Origin: Gnomoniopsis sp. IMI 355080
Taxonomy: Eukaryota; Ascomycota; Sordariomycetes; Diaporthales; Gnomoniaceae
Assembly: GCA_027946555.1 (NCBI GenBank)
Contig: JAPEVC010000160.1
Location: 1 to 64,000, forward strand
Length of the DNA: 64,000 nt
Reading direction: 5' to 3'
Below the pieces are notes generated by a model. The model did not search any database and had not been told where the DNA came from. It saw nothing but the letters and a program-made list of their open reading frames with translations. The stretch's first letter is position 1, and each line of letters begins with the position of its first letter. Shown here in pieces: positions 21,392-31,704 of this stretch. Position numbers and translations under genes: made by a program.

Positions 21392-22663
21392 TCAGGCCTC
21401 ATTTAGATTAATAACGTATTTTCCCTGGACCTGTTGAGACTGTCAGTTGGTACCATATGCGACGCAGCGCCCTTGGGTGAGAAAGACTACTCACTTTGCC
21501 CTTCGTAACCTCCTCCATGAGCTCACCCATCCGCTCCAACTCGGCCCATTGAATTTTAGGCTTGACCAGCCCTCTCTGGACGAACTCCAGGGCGTCTAAT
21601 GTGTCTCTCCGCGTGCCAACAGCGGAACCCATGATCCTATAACCATACTGAATGAACTGAATCGGGTGAATACTGAAGGTCTGGGGCGGCGGCGGTATGC
21701 CCAAGCACATGAGTGTCCCAAAGGGCGCGAGCATATCCATGGCCGACTGATATGCAGCACCAGCACCAGCGCATACGATGACCGCGGGTGCGCCCAGTCC
21801 ATTACTGAGCCTCTTCACCTCTGCCCCGACGCCGACGCTCATTACCTCTGGGTTGGTAATATCCACATAATGCTCCGCACCCTCTTGCAGCGCATATCTC
21901 CCCTTTTCCGCCCCAGCATCAACGGCAATAACCCGGTATCCCATAGCCTTTCCAAAAGCCACCACAAACGCACCCACGCCGCCTCCACCTCCACTCACCG
22001 CAATCCACTGCCCGGGCGTCAGTCCCGGAATGGACTTGATCGCCTTGTACGCCGTGACACCCCCACACAGCACCGGCGCAACCTGCTCATCCTTGACGGC
22101 GTCAAACTCGTCCGGGATCCTCAGCAGGTACCGCGCAGGCACAAGCGTGTACTGGGCAAACGTCCCGTCCCCACCTCCCTGGCCCGAATGCGGCTTGGCC
22201 TCGCACCGCGTCTCGCCGTCCTGGGCGAGGTTGGTGCAATAAGGGCACGTGCCGCAAAAGTCACGGGTCCAGGCGACGCCGACGCGCTGGCCGGGGGCGA
22301 TGGACGGGTCGACGTTGTGCACGTTGCTGCCGAGGGCCTCGATGCGGCCGACGCCCTCATGGCCGAGCACGGACCGCGTGGGGCCAAGATGGCCGGCGGC
22401 TTGTGAGCAGTCCGTCCCGCAAAGGGAGGTCAGGTGTAGGCGCACCAGGACCTCGTTGGGCCCCGGGACGGGCTTGGGGAGCTGCTGGATGCTGATAGAG
22501 GGTGGATGACCTTGCGCCTGGGAGGTGTTAGTGAGAGGGTGTCCGGCGGCGCCAGCGAGGAGGAGACAGGTGGTGGTGAGTTTGAGTGTCTGTGCTCGGA
22601 AGAGCCTGGCACTATGGAGGAGCTTACCGTCAAGACGGCGGCTTTGTAAGTGTCTACAGTCAT
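21392..22663 (-). CDS. Zinc-dependent alcohol dehydrogenase (medium-chain, MDR)
   Basis: Three exons on the minus strand, 22663-22628, 22517-21495 and 21430-21392, encoding 365 residues. The 110-nt first intron and 64-nt second intron (GTGAGT...CTGACAG...CAACAG) are both phase 0. Exon 1 gives MTVDTYKAAVLT, and the last exon restores the usual ending (KGKVQGKYVINL) in place of unrelated read-through residues. Catalytic zinc ligands are Cys45 and His65-Glu66 (LGHEGVGR), with a later Cys in APVLCGGVTAYKA. The structural zinc loop has four Cys (100, 103, 106, 117); the last gap is three residues longer than usual. The NAD(P)-binding loop reads SGGGGGVGAFVVAFGKAMG. This is the yeast-ADH-like branch; cytosolic oxidation or reduction of alcohols or aldehydes is expected, substrate unknown. 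It sits at the end of the minus-strand run next to the GH1 gene. Confidence 0.88.
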
Positions 22664-23761
22664 CGTCACGGCTGATAGGGAATTTCGAGATATATAGCAC
22701 TGACTATAAAGTTGGTGAGATGATTGGGAAAACGAATCGCATCTCAGGGGTGGTTCATTGTATACATAAAGCAATTCACCCGAGCTGTAACCGTTCCGCG
22801 CGCTTGCTGCTGTACTATGCAAGTTATAGTTATGCCACGTCCCGCCTTGCTATAACTCTTGTCCGTATCCGCACGGGAAATGCCTTTGTGTCCCATGCGA
22901 AACCCACAACGCTTTGCAAATCGAGCTGTCGGGAGAAGGATTCCCCCCCACCATCGCGCCGAGGCTAAACTACTTCAGAATCGGCTTCGACAAGAGACAC
23001 GACCGTCCCGTCCGGCTTATCAGTCCCGTGACAAGGAAGGCCCTGGTCCCAACCGGCGACTAGAAATGTAACCCTAGACGCAGCATGTGTGTGAGAGACG
23101 GGAGCGTGAGGGCGTTCTTGCCTGACTCATGAAGCTGATCATGTTGGTAGTGCCTTGCATACTAGTGGAGAATATATATGGGTAGACGGGTTGTCTTGAT
23201 TGTGGATCTCGTCTCGAACGGCGTGTCGACGTTGGAATTGTCTGTGCTTATTAGCGCACGACAACAGAAGAAAGCTCTTGTACATCGTGTGCTTCTTAGC
23301 GTGCAGTGGACAAGATCACAACGACCTGGCAATGGCAAGGGTCATTATGAGGACGAAACATCTACACATCATCACGGGCTTGTGCCAACTTTGGCCAGCA
23401 ACCGTCCCGTTGGGACGCGGCGGTGAGGTCACAGTCGTAGCGGAGACTCATTTGGGTTGATCAAGCTTGTGCAAAGAGTGAGCAATACAGTGTATTTACA
23501 GGAGGGAGGTGTTGACGCATATTCATGGGTTGATAAGTACAAGGCCCCCCGTACGGCCATGGGAACCGAATCTACGCCTGTTTACGCGACCATACATATG
23601 TACTGTACTATGAGGGTGTTCCTGGAAGACAGGTTGGACCTGACAGAATTGTGGCACAGGTGACCTGGACTCATGGACGACCTGAAGGTGAGGGTCTGAG
23701 TGTCTTGTTTTCTAGGAATGCTGTCAACGTATTTCGTAAATGCCGTGTGACCCTCGGTCTA
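22664..23761. other. Intergenic, upstream of the alcohol dehydrogenase gene
   Basis: About 1.1 kb holding the ADH promoter (TATATAGCACTG at about 22690 is TATA-like) and the 3' end of the GH1 gene. I see nothing else recognisable. Confidence 0.45.
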
Positions 23762-25790
23762 TTAGAGCCAAGCACACAGGACAGCCACGCTGACAATGAC
23801 TGCAACAAATCCACGGGGCAGACTACTGCCAGCAGCGCTAACCTGAACTTGTTCTCCCTGAGGGCCACTTATAGTCGCCCCAGCAGCACTATTCGAGGAG
23901 ACTGCGGCGGCGGTGTTCCCCGGTACGGGCCCATGACGGCTGTTTTCACCAGGATCAGTCGACGGAACATCAAAAGCCAGGTCGATCCACCATAGGAAGG
24001 GCTACTCACCTGAACCAATCCAAGAACTGGAACATGCTCACTTTCGGTGTTCTTTCCATTGAGGTATAGTTGACATACTGCATCCCAAATCTCACCGCCG
24101 TTCCATCCAACCATTCGAAGTTATCGTAAATGGCCCACGCCCAAGCCCCCGTCACATTCACCCCATCCTCAACAATCGAGGCCATCACAGCATCCATGTA
24201 CCCCTGGAAATAGTCCGCGCGGCGCATATCCCATGTGGCCTCGTCCACGTTTTCCCACCTGCTCTCAAAGGGTTCCGAGAAGCCAAACTCGGTGATTTGG
24301 ATCTCTTGAACGGCAGGGAACAGCTCCTTGGTGATGGTGCTCAGGAATCGGCGGACTCCAGTGGGCGCATCGACGAGCCAAGGTGTGTTTGGGTCAGCCG
24401 CCGCAGCGAGACGGTAGCCATTAGGACCCGTACGGCTTGTCAAGGTGCAGTCTGGCCAATTCGCGTTGGATGGATCGGCCGCACAGGCCTCGATTCCGCC
24501 TGGGGGTGCGGCAGCTATGTATGAGGAGTAGGCGTCGATGGCGTAAAAGTCGCAGGAACCCTTGATCATATCCTTTTCTTCCTGGGTGAAAGTCGGGAGA
24601 ATATCGCCGAGAGTGTCCTTCAGGCTCTGAGGATAGTCTCCGTCTGTCCACATCCCACCAAACCAACCCAGATTGAAATCGTAGGACCTTTGCAGCGCCT
24701 GCTGATCAGCCGGGCTGGTCGAGTTGGCAACGCCAAAGTTACCACTGTTCTTCCACGAGATCTTGTTCTTTCCCTTGAACTCCTCATGGTACCACTTGGC
24801 GACTTTAGCATGTGCAAGCAGCGTGTTGTGACCACACGCAAATCGCGCCCTGGGACCTCCTGTGATGTTGTTGTACGCCGGAAAAAATTCACCATGTGGA
24901 TAGGACTGGTACTGGAAATCGCAGTACTGGGGCTCGTTTATGGTGAACCATCCGCTGACCACGTTATCATACCTGCTGATGATGAATTTGGCGTAGTTGA
25001 AAAAGTCCTCCACAATCTCTGGTGAGCTCCATGAGCCGTACGCATTGACTAGCGCCAAAGGCGTGTCCCAGTGAAACAATGTCAAGTACACTTCCAGACC
25101 AGCATCTCGCGCTGTTTGAATCACATCGTCATAATGTGCCACACCCAGCTGGTTCACAGGGCTGCTGCGAGTGCCAAAGGGAAATATGCGTGACCATGAG
25201 ATGGTGAAAGCAAATGAAGGAATTCCCAGACTGACCAACCGCGCAATATCCTGTTTGTAAAGATAATAGTGCGATGCTACAACGTCCGCGGTTGTGTTGT
25301 CTGCTACGAAATTGGGCACTCGATGAGAGAGCATATCCCAGATGGACGGGCCTCTGCCATCGGCATCAACAGCACCCTCGATTTGGTAGGCGGAAGAGGA
25401 GACGCCCCATTTGAAGTTCGCGGGGAGCCGTGCCTCGCTGTAATTCGCACCCAAGTAGCTGGGCATCAAAGGGTGGAGGCCAAAGGTGTCTGCCGCAGGT
25501 TGCGCAAAGGGCGACTGAAGTGTGTCCGGGACGGCAGTCTGCACGGCCGTGATGGGACCGGTGACCACAGGCCCAACCTGTTGCCAAAGAACGGCGAGAG
25601 CTTCATCTGAGAAGTCTGTCGGCGGACGAGGCGTGGTGAGGACTGTTGCCTTGCTGAATGTCGCCGTTGTGTAATTCCCCGTGGCTGTACCGAAACTGAG
25701 CTGTGCCCTCGCTAGCGAAGCGAGGACAAGTACGGTGAGAAGCTGCATACCCATAGTGCAGGTGGCAAAGAAACTATTCAAAATCCTCAT
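23762..25790 (-). CDS. GH1 beta-glucosidase, secreted, with C-terminal GPI-anchor-like tail
   Basis: Two exons, 25790-24010 and 23939-23762, giving 652 residues. The acid/base glutamate is Glu286 in FTINEP and the nucleophile Glu501 in ITEFGFSEP (ITEFG replaces the common TENG). Other GH1 marks are FKWGVSSSAYQIEGA, TISWSRIFPFG and FHWDTPLAL. An N-terminal leader lies between a first Met and a second (residue 13); either start gives secretion. Without splicing the frame stops right after LDWF-R. A GTGAGT donor there, a CTGAT branch site and AACAG at 23940-23944 add 59 codons rich in Ser/Gly/Ala. These end in a hydrophobic run (FVAVIVSVAVLCAWL) directly at the stop, which is the pattern of a GPI attachment signal. 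The enzyme would then stay on the cell surface or wall and hydrolyse beta-glucosides. The tail exon is inferred from splice signals and phase. Confidence 0.87.
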
Positions 25791-26374
25791 CTAAATTTCG
25801 AAATAGACTTGTGGCGAGCACAGCACATCTATACGTTCACCAGCCCTGCCAACATGTCTCGGTGGGTTGGTAGGGATGAAAGATCCCGATGAATTAGAGT
25901 TTGGTGGATCGTCAACTTCCATCATATGAGACGAACATATACTTTCCCCTCAGTACACCGCCAAGCCAAGCCATTTGGCATTGTTGGGTTCCCACGAAGA
26001 TCATTATGCTGTATACAGGCTCTTCGGCGCGATATCCCCGGGGTCGCATAGCGTCAATGTCATCCATGGATCACTTTCGTTGAAACTGTTCCCCAGTACA
26101 TTTTCCGGTTGCCAAGGTCGGGATCGAGGAGCAATATTCACGTTCAGGTAGAGTTCGAAACCGACGTGTACTATGCAGTATGTCCAAAGGTCTGATCACC
26201 GCTGGGGACCTGTGAATTCAATTGGCAAACCATTCAGAATGAAAATTTTGTTTTACTTGCTAGAAAAAGTCCGTATGGGCCCAGGCGTGGATGGAGGTAA
26301 TGTACCCGGGCCGTATCATCGTAGTTCCTGCTATCGATAGCTTCATGTCGATCATGTTTAGCCAAATGTCTTCT
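25791..26374. other. Intergenic, upstream of GH1 gene
   Basis: About 580 bp between two minus-strand genes. No coding frame with support and no repeat seen. Confidence 0.45.
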
Positions 26375-27087
26375 TCAATTGACGCCATGTTCAGGAGCTC
26401 CGTCCGCGGGTCCCCAAATGGACCTCTCAATCAGCCACAACATTTTCCCACTCCCTGCTTCAAGTTTAGCAAACATGAAGCTCTCAAACTTTGTCTCCAC
26501 TCCGTCCACCTTGAGAGTGCCTGTCATATGCGCCGCCAATTCTCCAGAATATTAGTATATTGCAGGGCTCAAGAAATGAATGGGAATCACCCTCCACCAA
26601 GCTGAGACGCGTTCTAGTGAAGAAAGGTAGGCACAGAGACTCACGGTCACCATCCCTCAAGAACTCGGTCCTGGAAAAGTATCAGCGATACCGCCCCGCA
26701 TGTTGGTTGCCATTCTCAGTCAGCTCACTTACACAACAGGTTTGTATTCGCTGACTTTCCCGCGCCATTCTGCAATGCCCTTGACGGAATCTTCGAATGA
26801 AATCCGCTGGCCGTTCATGACATGATCTGTCAGACGTAAGTTACTTGCTATGAAGCGTCTCTGGAGCATTATTTGAATGCTCTGGCATTTGCAGCGGCGA
26901 GGCAAGCCGAGACTGGTCTCATTACTGCTTGGAAGCCAAGGGCCGAGGAGGCTGAGATTGTTTTTTTCTTACAATAGTCTGGGACGCATAGGGCATCTGC
27001 GTACGACTTGGCGTCATCAGCTGGCCCGTCGAGGCTCCACTGCATGGCGCGCTGGAATCCTTCCAGGGTGGACGTGTATTCCGACAT
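26375..27087 (-). CDS. SnoaL-like (NTF2-fold) small protein, four exons
   Basis: Four small exons, 27087-26973, 26826-26733, 26670-26645 and 26541-26375, total 402 nt and 133 residues. None is visible as a long open frame. Donors are GTAAGA, GTAAGT and GTGAGT; acceptors are GACAG, TCCAG and TGGAG, the last preceded by ACTAAT. All phases close exactly to a stop. The product starts MSEYTSTLEGFQRAMQWSLD, continues DYYHVMNGQRISFEDSV with AEWRGKV, then FLRDGDQLAAHMTGTLKVDG, and ends FESFMFAKLE with WLIERSIWGP. This is the cone-shaped alpha+beta fold of SnoaL-like polyketide cyclases and related small enzymes or ligand-binding proteins, common near fungal metabolic genes. The substrate is unknown. 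A third-exon acceptor 26 nt downstream also keeps frame but loses QLAAHMTG, so it is less likely. Confidence 0.72.
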
Positions 27088-27679
27088 AGTCGTGAATTCA
27101 AAGCTCGATATCAGAAAAGTGTGAGATGTGTAAGCAGTGAAGGAACCAAGAGGGGATAATATTCAAGCTTATGTGTTGTTTTTGTATTGACGTTTCTGGT
27201 GATGGGAGACGAGAAGGTAAAGAATGGAATCCGTTGTTGCTTTGCCGCACGTTGGTCCCTCTGGAAGTTGGAACAAGGGCTTTATTACCCACAGTATCCA
27301 ATTGGGACCCTGAATGTGGAGCTGAGCGCGGCGGTCGATGCACTTCTCATTGGAGCTTTTTTTTTTTTTTAGAGCAGTGATCCATAGCTTTCTTTCAGTT
27401 GGACTGGCTGGGCTGGTTATCAGCTTCAACAAATCCTTCCGGTCGCAATCTAAACGCACACTTTGTTCCCACATCAGCCCAGTCCAAGTACCAGCAGGAA
27501 GTATCTGGCTGTAATTCATGTACCATATTTCTGTTTCGAACAAATCAAATCTAGTTATTAAATTTTACACAGAAGGAGCATTACTTTCATTGCTGAGACG
27601 CACCAAACAGATGTTCAAAAGGGCTAGAGTTGTAGCGAAGAGCAATCTTTCAAGATATCGTTATTATGATGAAATAGAT
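27088..27679. other. Intergenic with a poly-T tract
   Basis: Contains the SnoaL-like gene's upstream region and the 3' end of the bZIP gene. A pure T tract of about 14 bases lies at 27357-27370. No gene seen. Confidence 0.45.
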
Positions 27680-29133
27680 CTAAGATTTGGCGAGGAACGG
27701 TGGAGGTTCGCAAAACGTATCCGTCAAAATCCTAAAATCGATGCCGTTCGTGTCGAATAGGCCGTGGGTCGAGTCGGGGGTTTCACTTGACCAAATATCC
27801 AACTCTTCAGATCTGGTAGCTCGCCACCACTCACTCTGTCGCACCAACTCTCCGTCCTCACCACCCAGAACTACCCAATACTTGCGGATGAACCAAGGCT
27901 TGGCTTCCCACGATCTGTGGTCCCACGGAGTCCCAGTAGACGCCCTGCCCGTAGCTCCCTTGCGGTCTCCTCTGCCGATGCCAGCACCTCCCCAGCAAGT
28001 GAGCCCGTGCATTGCGTCGCACCAGAACTCATCTTCATCGAGAACGACTGTAGCCTTGAGCACATTTCTCCTGAACGTAGGGAATGGGAATATGTCGAGA
28101 CATGGGTGATGGGGCGTGGTAATTTGCTCTTTGATCGGTCGTATATCCGGTTTCAGGGTTTTCCAAATGCTTTGTACTGTGCGTACCGCGCCGTCTATAG
28201 CCTCAGTATTTTTACTGGTGATCAAATTGGTCCTTGGACCTGGTCGGTAAAAAGGAGATTGGCTATCGTCGTCGCAGAGGACCCGTTCCGATATCCCCAA
28301 TTGCAGACAATTTTCCCACATCGCTGATATGGTGCATACGGCCTCGATCCGAATATGGTTCATATAAGGGTCTGAAAAAGCCTGGCTTTCCCCCACCTTA
28401 ACTAGCTCAACACCTTTATCGAAGCCGCCCAACCCCTTAATTCGGACCTCGACGTGGCGAACAGCGCAACCACATTCGACATAAGTCGTTGACAGATATT
28501 CCTTCTGCGGATCTGTTCTGCCGTAATTGGTCATGGTAAGGTAAGATGGATCGATAAAAGTCGCAGGATCCCAGAATGGCATGGCCATTGAACTTTCGTC
28601 GACAGTGGCAGGAACAACGACGTCTAGAGAGACAGTAGAGGGAGCTTGTGGCCCATGTTGGGAATGATCCTTGTCGGAATAAGGAGATGACGACCAGTCC
28701 TGAGATACATGTTCGGGTGATGAAGTTTGGCCACTATCAAGTGTCAAAGGCGATGCTGTGCCTACTCTATTTTGTGATGGCGTGTCCTTGGTCTGAGCCA
28801 CTGAAGCTGCCAGGCTTTCAAGATTCTCCAACCGTTTACGCAGTTTCTCTCCTACCGACAGACATTAGTAATAAGATCTAGGCCCATTAAAGAGCTTAAA
28901 TTCTCGTGAAACTCACTATACTTCTTCTGCGCCTGTAAGTTTTGCTGCCGTCTTTTCTCCGGGTCACGCCGGACCACTTTCCGCTTCTCCTTACCACTGT
29001 CTTTGCCCCTGGCTGTTCTCTCGGGTCTTTCGGCATGTGTGAGAGGCCCAGGTGAGAGCGGGGTTGTAGTGACTGTATCCATTGTTGCGATGTTGTCGAT
29101 GGCTGACATGTCCTGGGAGGTTGAACAAGACAT
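27680..29133 (-). CDS. bZIP transcription factor with C-terminal DUF3425 domain
   Basis: Two exons, 29133-28917 and 28851-27680, encoding 462 residues. The 65-nt intron (GTGAGT, TACTAAT branch site, GGTAG) splits an Arg codon inside the DNA-binding region. Joining gives a basic region at about 49-79 (KEKRKVVRRDPEKRRQQNLQ then AQKKYREKLRKR), followed by a short leucine repeat (LENLESLAASV). The middle is Ser/Pro/Gln-rich. The C-terminal 180 residues match the DUF3425 pattern of fungal bZIP proteins: HPCLDIFPFPTFRRN, a WGGAGIGRGDRKGATGRAS block, GTPWDHRSWEAKPWFIRKYW and EWWRATRSEELD. Such proteins are nuclear regulators, usually of stress or secondary metabolism. Position between the SnoaL-like and GH30 genes, on the same strand, makes it a candidate local regulator; that is inference only. 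Confidence 0.87.
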
Positions 29134-29694
29134 GTGTTGAAGGACGGAAAGGCAAACCCGGGTCGGTGATAAAGCTAGATCGATGGCTGATGTGAGCCAC
29201 TTCCGCTAGACTCAGCCCCGTCTCGGCCCAACTTCCGGCCGTCGCTTCCGGATCGGCTTACGTTGGCTCAAGGCCGCTCCTTCGGCATGCCCGCCAGATA
29301 GAGTCTTATTTACTATAGTAAGAGTCTGGTTTCGGCATTAAACCTGTATTAAATCATTAGCTTGATCGTTTGCACCTGCACATTAAGAAACGGCCCCGTG
29401 CTTCGCATCCGCCACACGCACGGCATCAATAGGCACCAATATCCTTTCGTGTTTCGATGGGCAGAATCAAGCGAATCTAGAATTCGATAGCTGAGCAGGT
29501 CCGACGAAACACAATTCTTCCTCACGTTGCTTGAACATAGTTGAACTGGAAATCAAGGTATAAAAGTAGTGGGCTCAATATATACTATGTAATCGAAGAG
29601 TTCGCAGAAATCTTGGTAGAAAACTGCTTGCAACATCTGTCCTTTCGAAGAGAATTTCGAGCAGCAAGTGATTTTGTTATCATCACAATGTCCT
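29134..29694. other. Intergenic, upstream of the bZIP gene
   Basis: About 560 bp; promoter of the bZIP gene and 3' end of the GH30 gene. No repeat or coding frame with support. Confidence 0.45.
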
Positions 29695-31137
29695 CTAAAG
29701 TTTGACATTTGGAACCTCAAAAGTCTGGATCTCGTTCGTGGCAAAGTAGGACCAGAACTTTGTGCCGCTCTGCACTGTGTCAGACGGAGAAGACACATAT
29801 TGGGAACCACTACTGATCTGCGTATACCAACGCGGAATCGTTTGTCCACTCGTTCCTGCTGTCGAAAACTCTGAAAGGTCAAAGTTGATATATTGAGCAG
29901 AGCCCCAGTTGACAGCGACGATGATCAGCTTTGAGTTGGTAGCATCATACGCCGCTACGACATGATCCGACCCGCCGTCAAGAATCCGCATGCCGTCCCT
30001 GATATGCCTGGTGAACTGTGCCAAGCAGAAATATTTCTGCGTCGGTGAGCTCAACGTCAAAGCAGTGTTATCTCCGTCAATGAGCCCCCAACCACCGCCA
30101 TCGATGGCCTGCCAATAGACCCAGGCTGTCGGATGAAGCCACCTGAAGTCCAGGATAAGGTTGCTCACAAGGCTTGACCCAGTCGCATCGCTGTCACCAT
30201 ATTCACTGTTCCAGAGTGCAAGACCTGCGTCAGAAGCCAGGCTGTAGAGTCCTGATCGGTCTCCGCTGGCTCCCTGGTAGCCGTGGACATTGATGCGACC
30301 CAAATCGCCAAGGGCGGTGGATCCAAGGCCGTTGAAAGTCGAGACAGCTGCGTCATAGGTGTTTTCATCGGAAGCAGAGACAATTGTCGAGGTCAATCCG
30401 AGAGCGTTGAGCTCAGACCGCATCAAGGGGATGACACTTGCTTGGGTGGAAACATCGAAGTGGCATCCCTCTTGTGTTCCAGAGGTCCCCGTCCACCAGC
30501 TAGCTGCAGGCTCGTTGAAAGGCTCGACACTGGCAAAATTGATGCCCCAATTGTTCTTGGCGTACAGAGCGATCTCGGCCAAGTATTGGGTATGATTGGC
30601 GTAGTTCCAACTCTGAAGATTATCGGATGATCCATCGTCTGACCCTGACGGGTTTTTGTTGTACAGCATCCACCACATCGGTGAGTTGCTGAAAAGCTCA
30701 AGTCGGTTCGCGCCTCTCTGGGCGGCTTTCTGAAGCATTGCACGCTGGTTGGCATCGACCGTCCAGTGCCAACTGCTTGAGGTCGGATCGCCCGAGGCCC
30801 AGTCCCACCAGTAGCCATCCATCTGTCGAGACGCGGTGATATCTGGAGACTCCACCATGGTTGAGCCATCATAGGTGTTGTTGCTGCAAGCTCCGGCATT
30901 GTATCGGGCAATATTGAAGCCCAGCCCTGGGAGACTGGCGGAATTGTATGTTGTCGTGTTCAGGCTGAAGAAGATATTGGCAAGGTCATCTCTGTTTCCA
31001 AACGCCTTGCTCCACCAAGCCAGACTCACCCCCCATCCTTGCCAGGTTCCCCAGTTCGACGACGTGCTAATTGTCCATGTTTCGTCCGCCGCTGCCAGCC
31101 TGAGCAAAGCTCCAACGAGTAAAGCGTGATGAAGCAT
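29695..31137 (-). CDS. GH30 glycosidase, endo-beta-1,6-galactanase type, secreted
   Basis: Single exon of 480 residues from ATG 31137; the open frame extends 16 codons further only from a TTG. A leader (MLHHALLVGALLRLAAA) precedes the mature start DETWTISTSSNWG. The GH30 barrel shows WQGWGVSLAWW, LGFNIARYNAGAC, ELFSNSPMWWML, the acid/base Glu in VEPFNEP (residue 209 from this start) and the nucleophile Glu in LWNSEYGD (residue 312). A beta-domain follows to the end. The sequence is the fungal type known from endo-beta-1,6-galactanases, which cut beta-1,6-galactan side chains of plant arabinogalactan proteins, rather than the glucosylceramidase or xylanase branches. Several NxS/T sequons suggest glycosylation. 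With the neighbouring GH1 gene it forms a small set of extracellular glycosidases. Confidence 0.87.
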   Translation of the reverse strand: MLHHALLVGALLRLAAADETWTISTSSNWGTWQGWGVSLAWWSKAFGNRDDLANIFFSLNTTTYNSASLPGLGFNIARYNAGACSNNTYDGSTMVESPDITASRQMDGYWWDWASGDPTSSSWHWTVDANQRAMLQKAAQRGANRLELFSNSPMWWMLYNKNPSGSDDGSSDNLQSWNYANHTQYLAEIALYAKNNWGINFASVEPFNEPAASWWTGTSGTQEGCHFDVSTQASVIPLMRSELNALGLTSTIVSASDENTYDAAVSTFNGLGSTALGDLGRINVHGYQGASGDRSGLYSLASDAGLALWNSEYGDSDATGSSLVSNLILDFRWLHPTAWVYWQAIDGGGWGLIDGDNTALTLSSPTQKYFCLAQFTRHIRDGMRILDGGSDHVVAAYDATNSKLIIVAVNWGSAQYINFDLSEFSTAGTSGQTIPRWYTQISSGSQYVSSPSDTVQSGTKFWSYFATNEIQTFEVPNVKL

Positions 31138-31704
31138 CGGGGCAGGAGCTTGATCCGACAGTCTGCACTTGACCGTGAGTACCAAAGGAAGCGTAGGAAG
31201 AAAGAACTGTCAGCATGCGGATCAGAATATTTAATGTAGATGACTTGTAAGTGATGTCCGACGTGGGTCCTATGTGGGTCTTGGCATTGAATGGAGACTG
31301 CACGCTCCGTGACCATTTTCGGAAGGCAACTCCTAATGAACGCAGTGTGGTATTGCACACAATTAGGCTTTTTGGGTGTCATTCAAGTTGTCACCTGGAC
31401 AACTTGTGACTTGACCATGAGTGATCTCGGCTCCAAACACCCCGGATACCGAATATAACGCTTTCTTTTGGGTCTGCAGCAGAAATTACAAATGGACGTA
31501 TATGCCAATTTGAACAATCGCAATTTTATCAGACTGGGAAGAAACAATGGCGACGTTTGCACATGTGGTGTCCAGGGATACTGCGGGAGCTCTTGAAACG
31601 AACGTCCGAGTCAGAGACGTAAAATGAATACATTAACGAGTGGAAAAGAAAGGCAGGGATAATTATTTAAATTTAGCATGTCATTTCTATATTTACTGGG
31701 AATC
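31138..31704. other. Intergenic, upstream of GH30 gene
   Basis: About 570 bp with A/T-rich patches; promoter of the GH30 gene and terminator side of the GT71 gene. Nothing else seen. Confidence 0.45.

Noticed and set aside
21666..22406. 246-codon plus-strand frame
   Set aside because: Antisense of the zinc alcohol dehydrogenase, which has complete catalytic motifs.
26869..27087. Single-exon reading of the 72-codon minus-strand frame
   Set aside because: After residue 38 the sequence becomes Lys-rich and unrelated; a GTAAG donor there and three further exons give a recognisable SnoaL-like protein.
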